Assembly (NCBI GenBank): GCA_018350325.1
Contig: JAEVLN010000024.1
Location: 899,248-963,247, forward strand
DNA length: 64,000 nucleotides
DNA from: Globodera rostochiensis
Lineage: Eukaryota; Nematoda; Chromadorea; Rhabditida; Heteroderidae
Direction: 5' to 3'
The translations under genes and the position numbers were made by a program. The notes beneath the pieces were generated by a model, which saw only the letters and a program-made list of their open reading frames with translations, did no database searches and had not been told where the DNA came from. This document shows positions 44,897 through 57,294 of the stretch, piece after piece (position 1 is the first letter of the stretch; each line of letters opens with the position of its first letter).

Positions 44897-47800
44897 ATGA
44901 TTTTTAAGGAAGATTTGAAGCCATTCATGCGGCCTCCCTGGGACAGAATGGCTTTTCCATCGACAGAAATTCCACGCACTGACAAAAGCCCGGACGACCT
45001 TTTGATATTCGATGGTGATATAATTTATACGAAAAGACATGCACAGGCGCAATACGATCATTTCATGAAAGGTGGATTTTATCAGGCGTGCTCACGGATA
45101 TCTGCGGATATGTCCGGCTACGGACGGATAACGGATATAAAAAATCCACTTATCCGGATATATCCGCTGTATACCCGCGGATATCCGGATATGGGATTTT
45201 GGGAGGTCACGGAAACGGAATGAGATTTTGAAGACGGACGGATACGGATACGAAAATTTGTATCCGTGAGCATGCCTGGATTTTATGCATATTCCATAAA
45301 CAATTCATAAATATTTAAGCGTGTGCGAGATGCCGAAACACATCGGACTTGGAAGAAGAGCCGAGACGTCTGAAGAGACAGTTTTTGATTCTTGCTGCTG
45401 CCAAATGGAGGGAATTTCCAATTCCAATCAAATTTGACCCGGACACATGTGCGAGCAAAATATTGTAAAAATAAACATAAATAAAATCACTTTTAGTGGG
45501 AATTGAAATTGAATCGGCAATAACTGCAGTCCAAGGAGCTGTCGCCTGGATTATGTATGGTTCGCGAAGATTTGTAATTAAAAAAACATGCTTTTACAAA
45601 TTCAGGGAGAAAACTTGCGTTAATTTTACCTTTGATGAGAGCAACGCAACAGAAGGCATTCGAATTTATGACAATGGCAGACAAGACATATGCGGCAGGT
45701 CTCCTGTTGGTCGAGGATGGGGCTGGCAAAGCATCTCGTTAAACTGCCGGGATGTTTGTTTTGTTTAATTTTCATTCGGATTAATATATTTTCAATAAAT
45801 ATGTAGATGGCTACTGCTGCCCATGAGCTTTTGCATGTACTCGGCTTGACACATGAACACCAACGAAACGACGTCTACAGTTTCATCAAATTAAACCCGT
45901 TCGAAAAAGATAATGCACAAAAGACTGAAAATTATGGCCTCCCCTATGACTTTGGCTCGATAATACACTATCCGCCTGAGCATGGGTCGTATAAGTAAGG
46001 TTTTACAAATTAAACCCATTTTGAGTCTTAATATTCCAGCACTTACAAAAGAATTACACTCAACCGTTTCTACCAACAAACAATTGGCCAAGAGGAAAAA
46101 CCGTCCTTCAAAGATTATGCAATAATCAATCGCATGTATTGCAACGGTAATTAAAAATTGATATTTAAAATGTATCAATGTTATATATTTAATCATTAAA
46201 ATACTGATATAATTAATTACAATTTATTTTATTGATTATTTAGATTCGTGCGGTGCTGAAAATGTATGCCAAAATGGCGGCTATCCCAACCCGAAGCGAT
46301 GCTCGGAATGCTTTTGTCCCGATGGATATGGAGGAAAGCGATGCGAAACGCTCGAAGAAGGTAATTAAAAAGTAATTATTTTTTTGATAATGATTCCAAT
46401 TCATAAATTAGACAGCAACTGCGCGTCATTGGGTGTCCACATGGCCAGAGAATTGGAAGCCGATTGGCAAATTCGAACGTTTAATCCCTCAGTAAAGTGC
46501 GTGGGTGATTATGAATGCGCATGTCATTGGAGGATCAAGGTAAATTTAATTTATCAATTTTGTCATTTTGAGCGAAATTTCAACAAAGAAAATAATCATA
46601 CTAATTTATCACCTTTTTTACTTTTGGACACTCTAACCGATAATAAGCTTAAAATTATTTTTTAAAACGCAAAAGTTAACATTGAGAATAAAGAAAATGT
46701 TGTGAAATGGTAAATACGTTTTAATATTAAACTGATTTCAGCCGAAAGATGGAAAAAAGTTGCGAATTCAACTGAAACAGTTAGATCTCCAAGCACAATG
46801 TTCAGCAATGCCATGCAATCGGCCTTTTTTTGAAATAAAATTCCGAAAGGACAAAAGGGCACAAGGTTAATGGCTTCCGGGCCCGGACAAATTTTAAAAC
46901 GTTTTCAATTTCAGGTGCAAGACTTTGTTGTCCGGACGCAATTCGCCAAATGTCCCCGTCCCAAAACTGGATTGAAACAGAGGAGTCCGGCACAGAAATG
47001 ATCATTTCTGCGCATCTGAATGGCATGAACAATGTCAAAATTGAACTAACTTATGAGACGGGTGAGAATTGGGCTTTTTGGGTATTTTTCGTTAACCGGA
47101 ACTGAACAGTGAACTTTTTGGGTTGGTTTTATGTATATAATGGAGCAAAAATTTGTTAATGTTTATGATTAGTGTTATTTTTTCTGCTGTTTTGTTTTAA
47201 TTAGTTATGCACGAAAAAGATATTTTTTAGCCGGAAGTTTTGCACTATTCGTACTTTTAAAAAATTGGGCTTAGAAAATAAATTATGCAGCCAATCCAAA
47301 AATTCAGATGGTGCCAAAATTGTTCGGTCTGATGAATGTCCAGATCCTCGCGACCTGTTTATTAAAGAAAGAAATCCCGGCCAGCCCGTTACATGCAACG
47401 TCGATGATTTAAAGAGCAAACAAATACCATGTTCTCGAAAAAATGAGATTTATGCATGCCGTCTTGCCAATTACACTGCGCTGGTAACTGTTTCGAATTT
47501 TGTTAAATATGAGTCGACGGAACGCAATAGAGCTGTTCGAGACTTGAAATTTACCGAGAACCGAGACCGAGAAATGACACCGAGACCGAGAAATGACCCC
47601 GGAACTCGAGACTAAGACCCAAGAAAACCGAGAAATTTCTCGACTCGAGAATTGAGACAGAGAATCTCGAACAGCTCTAGTGCGCAATCTCTCTATTTTA
47701 ATACACGGAAGGCTGAATTAAACAAAAGATGGTGTGTGCTAAATACGGGAAAGAAATGCACCCTTGCTGATTTGCATTGATCAATTTCTACAGTTAATTT

Positions 47801-48021
47801 TAAAATAATTTCTTATAAAATTTTTAGGTTAACGGTCGCCCCACGAATAAAACACAAATCTTTATTGAATGCTTCGTAAGTCTTTTTTTGTTGTTAATTT
47901 TGTCTAATAAATTTAACAGAAACGTGAAGACAACCCAACGAAATTTTGGGGCTATTGGGAGGACAAGGCTCAAGACCCAATTCACATTGACGATATCCAA
48001 TGTGTGCAACCATATCCATAA
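44897..48021 (+). CDS. astacin metallopeptidase with EGF and CUB parts (copy A)
   Basis: Twelve exons in phase: 44909-45071 (or ATG at 44897), 45320-45448, 45497-45753, 45807-45994, 46040-46146, 46244-46360, 46412-46539, 46742-46865, 46915-47061, 47275-47483, 47828-47875 and 47920-48021. They give about 572 residues. Order: prodomain with the zinc-binding FDGD aspartate switch (residues 34-37), basic cleavage site RRLKRQ, KWREFPIPIKFD at the mature start, zinc site HELLHVLGLTHEHQR (189-203), SIIHY (234-238) with the zinc-ligand Tyr, domain end INRMYCN, EGF-like CQNGGYP..CFCPDGYGGKRC, then a CUB-like domain and a short Cys-containing tail ending QCVQPYP. The Met of the astacin Met-turn (SIMHY) is Ile here. 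Astacins are secreted zinc endopeptidases. The signal peptide exon was not found. A MITE sits in the first intron. Confidence 0.85.
45083..45278. mobile_element. hAT-type MITE with GATTTTAT target duplication (copy A)
   Basis: Ends CAGGCGTGCTCACGGATA and TATCCGTGAGCATGCCTG are inverted repeats with one mismatch, flanked by GATTTTAT at 45075-45082 and 45279-45286. The interior is rich in CGGATA/TATCCG. It lies in the first astacin intron a few bases after the donor. The copy in unit B is at 50530-50725. Confidence 0.85.
47528..47679. mobile_element. small MITE with TAGAGCTGTTCGAGA ends (copy A)
   Basis: TAGAGCTGTTCGAGA and TCTCGAACAGCTCTA are 15-bp perfect inverted ends. Flanks GAACGCAA and GTGCGCAA are an imperfect 8-bp duplication. 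Interior repeats CCGAGACCGAGAAATGAC. It lies in an astacin intron. Copies occur at 52975-53126, 54398-54549 and 59978-60129. Confidence 0.7.
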
Positions 48022-48617
48022 CAATTTATTTGTGTTTAACCTCTTTTTAACGCGTCATCTTTTGATTTTTAAAGGGGTTTTATTTTATTTTTTGTATGTA
48101 ATTCATTTTTTTGATCAAAATTTTGAATTGTAAATCTTTTACATTTTATGTATGTCATTAATAAATTTTGTGTGGGTAAAGTGTGGATGGAATATGGGTA
48201 CTTCACAAAATGGGCAAATTACATATCAATCGACTCCTCGCTGAACCTAACGCCCGAATCCGACAACTTTTTGCGGAAACCACTTTGGGCGCGGGAGCGG
48301 AACACCGCGCGGAACTAAATCCGGAAAGTCGCGCAAATTCAAAATCTTTTGTTGCTTTTTTCGCAAAAAAGTAGAAACTAGTGCACGGATCCGGACCAGA
48401 TCCCGGCCGGATTTCCGATCAAAATGGGTTGAGCACTTAGGGATTCCAATCCGGAAAACTTCTCCGGCATAATCCTGTAAATCCGGGTACAAATCCGGAT
48501 CCGGAGAATTATGTACACGCATTTTAATTATAGCTTTACCCCTAATTGTCCTTGTAATTAACAACAACAAAAAAAGTTACTCGAACTAGCTCTACCCGAT
48601 GCCGTAAGAGTTTGAAT

Positions 48618-48850
48618 TAGGGTTGGACGGGACCGGGACTTTTGGAAAAACCGGGACTGGGACTAAATTTGGTCCCGGTCAAAAAAAACCGGGACTTCTG
48701 GACAAAAACAAGAAAAAAAATCATTTTGTAAAAACCGGGACTTTTATAGTAGGTTTTTAAAGGAATTTTGAAAAACCGGGACCAAAATTTCAGTACCAAA
48801 ATTTGAAAAATGGACCAATTCAGTACTGGTCCCGGTCCCGTCCAACCCTA
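48618..48850. mobile_element. GC-rich hAT-type MITE with GTTTGAAT target duplication
   Basis: Ends TAGGGTTGGACGGGACC and GGTCCCGTCCAACCCTA are inverted repeats with exact flanking GTTTGAAT (48610-48617 and 48851-48858). The interior repeats ACCGGGACTTTT. This is the most complete member of the family seen diverged at 9770, 19826 and 21715. Duplicated copies are at 55499-55731 and 61079-61312. Confidence 0.85.
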
Positions 48851-49207
48851 GTTTGAATATATTCAATTTTTTGTTCCAAAAGAATTATAAAGATAAATCT
48901 AAAGAAATTTTTCTTTAATTAAAATCCGCTTTATTAGACAAATTAGTGGTTACTATATACAAATTTAGTTGGATTGCCTTATTGAATGCGTGGGAAAGCT
49001 GTGAAAATGTGGACCACTAAAGATGGGCTTTTTAGGGGGGTTTGCAATTTTGAATTTTAGCAAACATTCCGGCACATTTTAGACAAATAACAAATTCATT
49101 TTTATGTTTTTTTTGAATATTTAAATTTTCTGTCTAGTCGGCTAAAATATTTTTTTTAAAATTAAAACATCTTATTTTGACCCTCCGCCCCCCCATCTAT
49201 TTTAAAA

Positions 49208-49894
49208 ATGATTAGCCTTATCGCTTTTGCCATTGTTATGTTGTCTGTTGCCGAGGGTAAGGACAATTGGGCAAAGTTTCAGTAATTAAATATGCCCCTA
49301 AGGCCTGAAATGCGGCGTCAAATGCGACGTCGGCGAAAAGTTCAGCCAGGACACACTGGACGAGTTCGATTGCGTCGTCGATGGACACCAATGCGTTTAC
49401 GCCGAGTGTTTGGGGGGGACAAAGTAAATGAATTTCGTGTTAAGCCAAGACGACGTCCCGACATCCTCACATCATCTTTTGCCGCGATGTCGAGACCACC
49501 ACAACCGGCGGCTCGTCAGCGTTTTGCCACAAAACTTTTTTTGCGGATTTTTTATTTTATTCTTTGTGATTGAATTGTTGATGTAAAAGAGAAAACATTA
49601 TTATTAATATTTCTATTTGTGTAATAAATATTTCAGTTAGTCAATATAAATGCGTGGTGCAAAAGTGCGACAGTTTTGCTTTGCCGAACCAATTGCGCGC
49701 TTTCATCCGCGTCGTCTCCAGCACGTCGTTGGTGTCAAAGTGAGCGGGCAACACGCCCAACCCGAATTGGAAATTTTTTTTTTCATTTTAGGAGGGGCCT
49801 TCTTTCTCCTGGTTATGCCAAATACCGTACTATTTCGTTTACCTTTCGTAAACCAAATGCCCAAAAAGGTCCAGAAAGTCGGTGCCATGCATAA
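49208..49894 (+). CDS. small secreted cysteine-rich peptide (copy A)
   Basis: Exon 1, 49208-49256, gives ATG and a signal peptide (MISLIAFAIVMLSVAEG). Exon 2, 49303-49427, joins in phase and reads LKCGVKCDVGEKFSQD, then EFDCVVDGHQCVYAECLGG and TAA, making a 57-residue product with five cysteines in the mature part. The same frame reopens right after the stop (to about 49570). Further exon-like frames follow: YKCVVQKCDSFALPNQ at 49636-49740, ending at a GTGAGC donor, joins in phase to SPGYAKYRTISFTFRKPN and a TAA near 49894. A longer isoform using a donor inside CVYAEC is possible. The family is unknown. The gene lies downstream of the astacin on the same strand. Confidence 0.6.
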
Positions 49895-50343
49895 ACTGGG
49901 CCGGATAAAATTGTGAGGGACGAAAATGAAAATTTTCTGTCTAAAATTTGGAAAATTTGCATAATAAGGCCCAAACTCAAAATCACTCAAATCATATACC
50001 AATTAATTCCACTCTAAGCCTAACGCACGAATCTCGCTGTTCGCGGCCTTTCAAAGGAGATTTTGTGCGATTTAGCTCATTAGCATTAAATATGATGATG
50101 AAATTTTTGGGAGATTTTGAGTCTGGGCCGTATGATGCAATTTACCCACACAACATTTTAGATACATCCATCATTATGCGATGAGTTAGGGGACGATTGT
50201 GAACCGACTCTACAAATTGTGCGTAAAATTAATGAAATGCAGGAGTGGTGCGCCCCCTTCCATCCATCCGGACCTTGCATTGGTCCTCGTCGGACTCCAA
50301 CTCCGGTGGATTTACAATTTTTTTTGATTTACTTTCTTCTTAA

Positions 50344-53300
50344 ATGATTTTTAAGGAAGATTTGAAGCCATTCATGCGGCCTCCCTGGGACAGAATGGCT
50401 TTTCCATCGACAGAAATTCCACGCACTGACAAAAGCCCGGACGACCTTTTGATATTCGATGGTGATATAATTTATACGAAAAGACATGCACAGGCGCAAT
50501 ACGATCATTTCATGAAAGGTGGATTTTATCAGGCGTGCTCACGGATATCTGCGGATATGTCCGGCTACGGACGGATAACGGATATAAAAAATCCACTTAT
50601 CCGGATATATCCGCTGTATACCCGCGGATATCCGGATATGGGATTTTGGGAGGTCACGGAAACGGAATGAGATTTTGAAGACGGACGGATACGGATACGA
50701 AAATTTGTATCCGTGAGCATGCCTGGATTTTATGCATATTCCATAAACAATTCATAAATATTTAAGCGTGTGCGAGATGCCGAAACACATCGGACTTGGA
50801 AGAAGAGCCGAGACGTCTGAAGAGACAGTTTTTGATTCTTGCTGCTGCCAAATGGAGGGAATTTCCAATTCCAATCAAATTTGACCCGGACACATGTGCG
50901 AGCAAAATATTGTAAAAATAAACATAAATAAAATCACTTTTAGTGGGAATTGAAATTGAATCGGCAATAACTGCAGTCCAAGGAGCTGTCGCCTGGATTA
51001 TGTATGGTTCGCGAAGATTTGTAATTAAAAAAACATGCTTTTACAAATTCAGGGAGAAAACTTGCGTTAATTTTACCTTTGATGAGAGCAACGCAACAGA
51101 AGGCATTCGAATTTATGACAATGGCAGACAAGACATATGCGGCAGGTCTCCTGTTGGTCGAGGATGGGGCTGGCAAAGCATCTCGTTAAACTGCCGGGAT
51201 GTTTGTTTTGTTTAATTTTCATTCGGATTAATATATTTTCAATAAATATGTAGATGGCTACTGCTGCCCATGAGCTTTTGCATGTACTCGGCTTGACACA
51301 TGAACACCAACGAAACGACGTCTACAGTTTCATCAAATTAAACCCGTTCGAAAAAGATAATGCACAAAAGACTGAAAATTATGGCCTCCCCTATGACTTT
51401 GGCTCGATAATACACTATCCGCCTGAGCATGGGTCGTATAAGTAAGGTTTTACAAATTAAACCCATTTTGAGTCTTAATATTCCAGCACTTACAAAAGAA
51501 TTACACTCAACCGTTTCTACCAACAAACAATTGGCCAAGAGGAAAAACCGTCCTTCAAAGATTATGCAATAATCAATCGCATGTATTGCAACGGTAATTA
51601 AAAATTGATATTTAAAATGTATCAATGTTATATATTTAATCATTAAAATACTGATATAATTAATTACAATTTATTTTATTGATTATTTAGATTCGTGCGG
51701 TGCTGAAAATGTATGCCAAAATGGCGGCTATCCCAACCCGAAGCGATGCTCGGAATGCTTTTGTCCCGATGGATATGGAGGAAAGCGATGCGAAACGCTC
51801 GAAGAAGGTAATTAAAAAGTAATTATTTTTTTGATAATGATTCCAATTCATAAATTAGACAGCAACTGCGCGTCATTGGGTGTCCACATGGCCAGAGAAT
51901 TGGAAGCCGATTGGCAAATTCGAACGTTTAATCCCTCAGTAAAGTGCGTGGGTGATTATGAATGCGCATGTCATTGGAGGATCAAGGTAAATTTAATTTA
52001 TCAATTTTGTCATTTTGAGCGAAATTTCAACAAAGAAAATAATCATACTAATTTATCACCTTTTTTACTTTTGGACACTCTAACCGATAATAAGCTTAAA
52101 ATTATTTTTTAAAACGCAAAAGTTAACATTGAGAATAAAGAAAATGTTGTGAAATGGTAAATACGTTTTAATATTAAACTGATTTCAGCCGAAAGATGGA
52201 AAAAAGTTGCGAATTCAACTGAAACAGTTAGATCTCCAAGCACAATGTTCAGCAATGCCATGCAATCGGCCTTTTTTTGAAATAAAATTCCGAAAGGACA
52301 AAAGGGCACAAGGTTAATGGCTTCCGGGCCCGGACAAATTTTAAAACGTTTTCAATTTCAGGTGCAAGACTTTGTTGTCCGGACGCAATTCGCCAAATGT
52401 CCCCGTCCCAAAACTGGATTGAAACAGAGGAGTCCGGCACAGAAATGATCATTTCTGCGCATCTGAATGGCATGAACAATGTCAAAATTGAACTAACTTA
52501 TGAGACGGGTGAGAATTGGGCTTTTTGGGTATTTTTCGTTAACCGGAACTGAACAGTGAACTTTTTGGGTTGGTTTTATGTATATAATGGAGCAAAAATT
52601 TGTTAATGTTTATGATTAGTGTTATTTTTTCTGCTGTTTTGTTTTAATTAGTTATGCACGAAAAAGATATTTTTTAGCCGGAAGTTTTGCACTACTCGTA
52701 CTTTTAAAAAATTGGGCTTAGAAAATAAATTATGCAGCCAATCCAAAAATTCAGATGGTGCCAAAATTGTTCGGTCTGATGAATGTCCAGATCCTCGCGA
52801 CCTGTTTATTAAAGAAAGAAATCCCGGCCAGCCCGTTACATGCAACGTCGATGATTTAAAGAGCAAACAAATACCATGTTCTCGAAAAAATGAGATTTAT
52901 GCATGCCGTCTTGCCAATTACACTGCGCTGGTAACTGTTTCGAATTTTGTTAAATATGAGTCGACGGAACGCAATAGAGCTGTTCGAGACTTGAAATTTA
53001 CCGAGAACCGAGACCGAGAAATGACACCGAGACCGAGAAATGACCCCGGAACTCGAGACTAAGACCCAAGAAAACCGAGAAATTTCTCGACTCGAGAATT
53101 GAGACAGAGAATCTCGAACAGCTCTAGTGCGCAATCTCTCTATTTTAATACACGGAAGGCTGAATTAAACAAAAGATGGTGTGTGCTAAATACGGGAAAG
53201 AAATGCACCCTTGCTGATTTGCATTGATCAATTTCTACAGTTAATTTTAAAATAATTTCTTATAAAATTTTTAGGTTAACGGTCGCCCCACGAATAAAAC

Positions 53301-53468
53301 ACAAATCTTTATTGAATGCTTCGTAAGTCTTTTTTTGTTGTTAATTTTGTCTAATAAATTTAACAGAAACGTGAAGACAACCCAACGAAATTTTGGGGCT
53401 ATTGGGAGGACAAGGCTCAAGACCCAATTCACATTGACGATATCCAATGTGTGCAACCATATCCATAA
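50344..53468 (+). CDS. astacin metallopeptidase with EGF and CUB parts (copy B)
   Basis: All exons of copy A are present at +5447 (50356-50518 through 53367-53468) with the same splice sites and no frame break. The FDGD switch, HELLHVLGLTHEHQR, the Ile-substituted SIIHY turn, the EGF-like and CUB-like parts and the Cys-containing tail are unchanged. The differences I saw lie in introns. Sequence upstream of 49918 differs from copy A, so any promoter or N-terminal exon before 44471 in copy A was not duplicated. It may therefore be unexpressed or use a new start. Confidence 0.8.
50530..50725. mobile_element. hAT-type MITE in copy B astacin intron
   Basis: Duplicate of 45083-45278 with the same ends and GATTTTAT flanks, carried along by the segmental duplication. 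Confidence 0.85.
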
Positions 53469-54144
53469 CAATTTATTTGTGTTTAACCTCTTTTTAACGC
53501 GTCATCTTTTGATTTTTAAAGGGGTTTTATTTTATTTTTTGTATGTAATTCATTTTTTTGATCAAAATTTTGAATTGTAAATCTTTTACATTTTATGTAT
53601 GTCATTAATAAATTTTGTGTGGGTAAAGTGTGGATGGAATATGGGTACTTCACAAAATGGGCAAATTACATATCAATCGACTCCTCGCTGAACCTAACGC
53701 CCGAATCCGACAACTTTTTGCGGAAACCACTTTGAAATAGAGTCCGGCGCGGGAGCGGAACACCGCGCGGAACTAAATCCGGAAAGTCGCGCAAATTCAA
53801 AATCTTTTGTTGCTTTTTTCGCAAAAAAGTAGAAACTAGTGCACGGATCCGGACCAGATCCCGGCCGGATTTCCGATCAAAATGGGTTGAGCACTTAGGG
53901 ATTCCAATCCGGAAAACTTCTCCGGCATAATCCTGTAAATCCGGGTACAAATCCGGATCCGGAGAATTATGTACACGCATTTTAATTATAGCTTTACCCC
54001 TAATTGTCCTTGTAATTAACAACAACAAAAAAAGTTACTCGAACTAGCTCTATCTGCTGTTTTGTTTTAATTAGTTATGCACGAAAAAGATATTTTTTAG
54101 CCGGAAGTTTTGCACTATTCGTACTTTTAAAAAATTGGGCTTAG

Positions 54145-54891
54145 AAAATAAATTATGCAGCCAATCCAAAAATTCAGATGGTGCCAAAATTGTTCGGTCT
54201 GATGAATGTCCAGATCCTCGCGACCTGTTTATTAAAGAAAGAAATCCCGGCCAGCCCGTTACATGCAACGTCGATGATTTAAAGAGCAAACAAATACCAT
54301 GTTCTCGAAAAAATGAGATTTATGCATGCCGTCTTGCCAATTACACTGCGCTGGTAACTGTTTCGAATTTTGTTAAATATGAGTCGACGGAACGCAATAG
54401 AGCTGTTCGAGACTTGAAATTTACCGAGAACCGAGACCGAGAAATGACACCGAGACCGAGAAATGACCCCGGAACTCGAGACTAAGACCCAAGAAAACCG
54501 AGAAATTTCTCGACTCGAGAATTGAGACAGAGAATCTCGAACAGCTCTAGTGCGCAATCTCTCTATTTTAATACACGGAAGGCTAAATTAAACAAAAGAT
54601 GGTGTGTGCTAAATACGGGAAAGAAATGCACCCTTGCTGATTTGCATTGATCAATTTCTACAGTTAATTTTAAAATAATTTCTTATAAAATTTTTAGGTT
54701 AACGGTCGCCCCACGAATAAAACACAAATCTTTATTGAATGCTTCGTAAGTCTTTTTTTGTTGTTAATTTTGTCTAATAAATTTAACAGAAACGTGAAGA
54801 CAACCCAACGAAATTTTGGGGCTATTGGGAGGACAAGGCTCAAGACCCAATTCACATTGACGATATCCAATGTGTGCAACCATATCCATAA
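54145..54891 (+). pseudogene. astacin 3' fragment (copy C)
   Basis: Only the last three astacin exons are present (54145-54353, 54698-54745 and 54790-54891), identical in layout to 47275-48021. Prodomain, catalytic domain, EGF and most of CUB are absent, so no peptidase can be made from this copy. Confidence 0.8.
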
Positions 54892-55498
54892 CAATTTATT
54901 TGTGTTTAACCTCTTTTTAACGCGTCATCTTTTGATTTTTAAAGGGGTTTTATTTTATTTTTTGTATGTAATTCATTTTTTTGATCAAAATTTTGAATTG
55001 TAAATCTTTTACATTTTATGTATGTCATTAATAAATTTTGTGTGGGTAAAGTGTGGATGGAATATGGGTACTTCACAAAATGGGCAAATTACATATCAAT
55101 CGACTCCTCGCTGAACCTAACGCCCGAATCCGACAACTTTTTGCGGAAACCACTTTGAAATAGAGTCCGGCGCGGGAGCGGAACACCGCGCGGAACTAAA
55201 TCCGGAAAGTCGCGCAAATTCAAAATCTTTTGTTGCTTTTTTCGCAAAAAAGTAGAAACTAGTGCACGGATCCGGACCAGATCCCGGCCGGATTTCCGAT
55301 CAAAATGGGTTGAGCACTTAGGGATTCCAATCCGGAAAACTTCTCCGGCATAATCCTGTAAATCCGGGTACAAATCCGGATCCGGAGAATTATGTACACG
55401 CATTTTAATTATAGCTTTACCCCTAATTGTCCTTGTAATTAACAACAACAAAAAAAGTTACTCGAACTAGCTCTACCCGATGCCGTAAGAGTTTGAAT

Positions 55499-55731
55499 TA
55501 GGGTTGGACGGGACCGGGACTTTTGGAAAAACCGGGACTGGGACTAAATTTGGTCCCGGTCAAAAAAAACCGGGACTTCTGGACAAAAACAAGAAAAAAA
55601 ATCATTTTGTAAAAACCGGGACTTTTATAGTAGGTTTTTAAAGGAATTTTGAAAAACCGGGACCAAAATTTCAGTACCAAAATTTGAAAAATGGACCAAT
55701 TCAGTACTGGTCCCGGTCCCGTCCAACCCTA
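55499..55731. mobile_element. GC-rich MITE, copy C
   Basis: Duplicate of 48618-48850 with the same inverted ends and GTTTGAAT flanks. Confidence 0.8.
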
Positions 55732-56290
55732 GTTTGAATATATTCAATTTTTTGTTCCAAAAGAATTATAAAGATAAATCTAAAGAAATTTTTCTTTAAT
55801 TAAAATCCGCTTTATTAGACAAATTAGTGGTTACTATATACAAATTTAGTTGGATTGCCTTATTGAATGCGTGGGAAAGCTGTGAAAATGTGGACCACTA
55901 AAGATGGGCTTTTTAGGGGGGTTTGCAATTTTGAATTTTAGCAAACATTCCGGCACATTTTAGACAAATAACAAATTCATTTTTATGTTTTTTACTTGAA
56001 TCCCGGTCCCGTCCAACCCTAGTTTGAATATATTCAATTTTTTGTTCCAAAAGAATTATAAAGATAAATCTAAAGAAATTTTTCTTTAATTAAAATCCGC
56101 TTTATTAGACAAATTAGTGGTTACTATATACAAATTTAGTTGGATTGCCTTATTGAATGCGTGGGAAAGCTGTGAAAATGTGGACCACTAAAGATGGGCT
56201 TTTTAGGGGGGTTTGCAATTTTGAATTTTAGCAAACATTCCGGCACATTTTAGACAAATAACAAATTCATTTTTATGTTTTTTACTTGAA
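55711..56290 (+). repeat. 290-base tandem duplication
   Basis: 55711-56000 is repeated directly as 56001-56290. Each starts TCCCGGTCCCGTCCAACCCT inside the MITE end and finishes TTTTTTACTTGAA. It is present only in copy C. Confidence 0.9.
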
Positions 56291-56380
56291 TATTTAAATT
56301 TTCTGTCTAGTCGGCTAAAATATTTTTTTTTAAATTAAAACATCTTATTTTGACCCTCCGCCCCCCCATCTATTTTAAAA

Positions 56381-57067
56381 ATGATTAGCCTTATCGCTTT
56401 TGCCATTGTTATGTTGTCTGTTGCCGAGGGTAAGGACAATTGGGCAAAGTTTCAGTAATTAAATATGCCCCTAAGGCCTGAAATGCGGCGTCAAATGCGA
56501 CGTCGGCGAAAAGTTCAGCCAGGACACACTGGACGAGTTCGATTGCGTCGTCGATGGACACCAATGCGTTTACGCCGAGTGTTTGGGGGGGACAAAGTAA
56601 ATGAATTTCGTGTTAAGCCAAGACGACGTCCCGACATCCTCACATCATCTTTTGCCGCGATGTCGAGACCACCACAACCGGCGGCTCGTCAGCGTTTTGC
56701 CACAAAACTTTTTTTGCGGATTTTTTATTTTATTCTTTGTGATTGAATTGTTGATGTAAAAGAGAAAACATTATTATTAATATTTCTATTTGTGTAATAA
56801 ATATTTCAGTTAGTCAATATAAATGCGTGGTGCAAAAGTGCGACAGTTTTGCTTTGCCGAACCAATTGCGCGCTTTCATCCGCGTCGTCTCCAGCACGTC
56901 GTTGGTGTCAAAGTGAGCGGGCAACACGCCCAACCCGAATTGGAAATTTTTTTTTTCATTTTAGGAGGGGCCTTCTTTCTCCTGGTTATGCCAAATACCG
57001 TACTATTTCGTTTACCTTTCGTAAACCAAATGCCCAAAAAGGTCCAGAAAGTCGGTGCCATGCATAA
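56381..57067 (+). CDS. small secreted cysteine-rich peptide (copy C)
   Basis: Exons 56381-56429 and 56476-56600 repeat the 49208 gene at offset 7173, with the same signal peptide, CGVKC and CVVDGHQC motifs and TAA. The downstream exon-like frames (to a TAA near 57067) are also kept. The intact frames in three copies support a real product, though the copies are too recent to show selection. Confidence 0.6.
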
Positions 57068-57294
57068 ACTGGGCCGGATAAAATGTGTGGGTGAAATGGT
57101 GAAGATGAATGCGTCCAATTTTCCTTGAACTTTGAGACCGGTTGCCGTTGTTCAGTCACAAAATTCCTAAATTATAAAATGAATAAAACAAAATTGGACT
57201 AACTTTTAAATGTATAAAGATAATTCAACTATTTTTCTGAAAAACCTCTCAATTTTGAGATATAATAATATTAAAAACAAATTTGGACACTTAC

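Larger units (their letters stand above)
44471..49913 (+). repeat. segmental duplication, copy A
   Basis: The unit holds an astacin gene, a GC-rich MITE and a cysteine-rich peptide gene. It is repeated almost base for base at 49918-54053 (offset 5447), and its parts again in copies C and D. It lacks an 11-base stretch present in the other copies (after CACTTTG near 48285). Confidence 0.9.
49918..54053 (+). repeat. segmental duplication, copy B
   Basis: It starts at GGGACGAAAATGAAAATTTT, matching 44471, and follows copy A at constant offset 5447, with single-base differences such as CACTACTCG for CACTATTCG near 52694. It ends at AACTAGCTCTA, just before the GC-rich MITE would start, and is joined directly to copy C at the last large astacin intron. 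Confidence 0.9.

Noticed and set aside
56876..57118. Minus-strand 80-codon frames over the cysteine-rich gene
   Set aside because: Antisense shadow of plus-strand exons that join in phase with good GT-AG sites.
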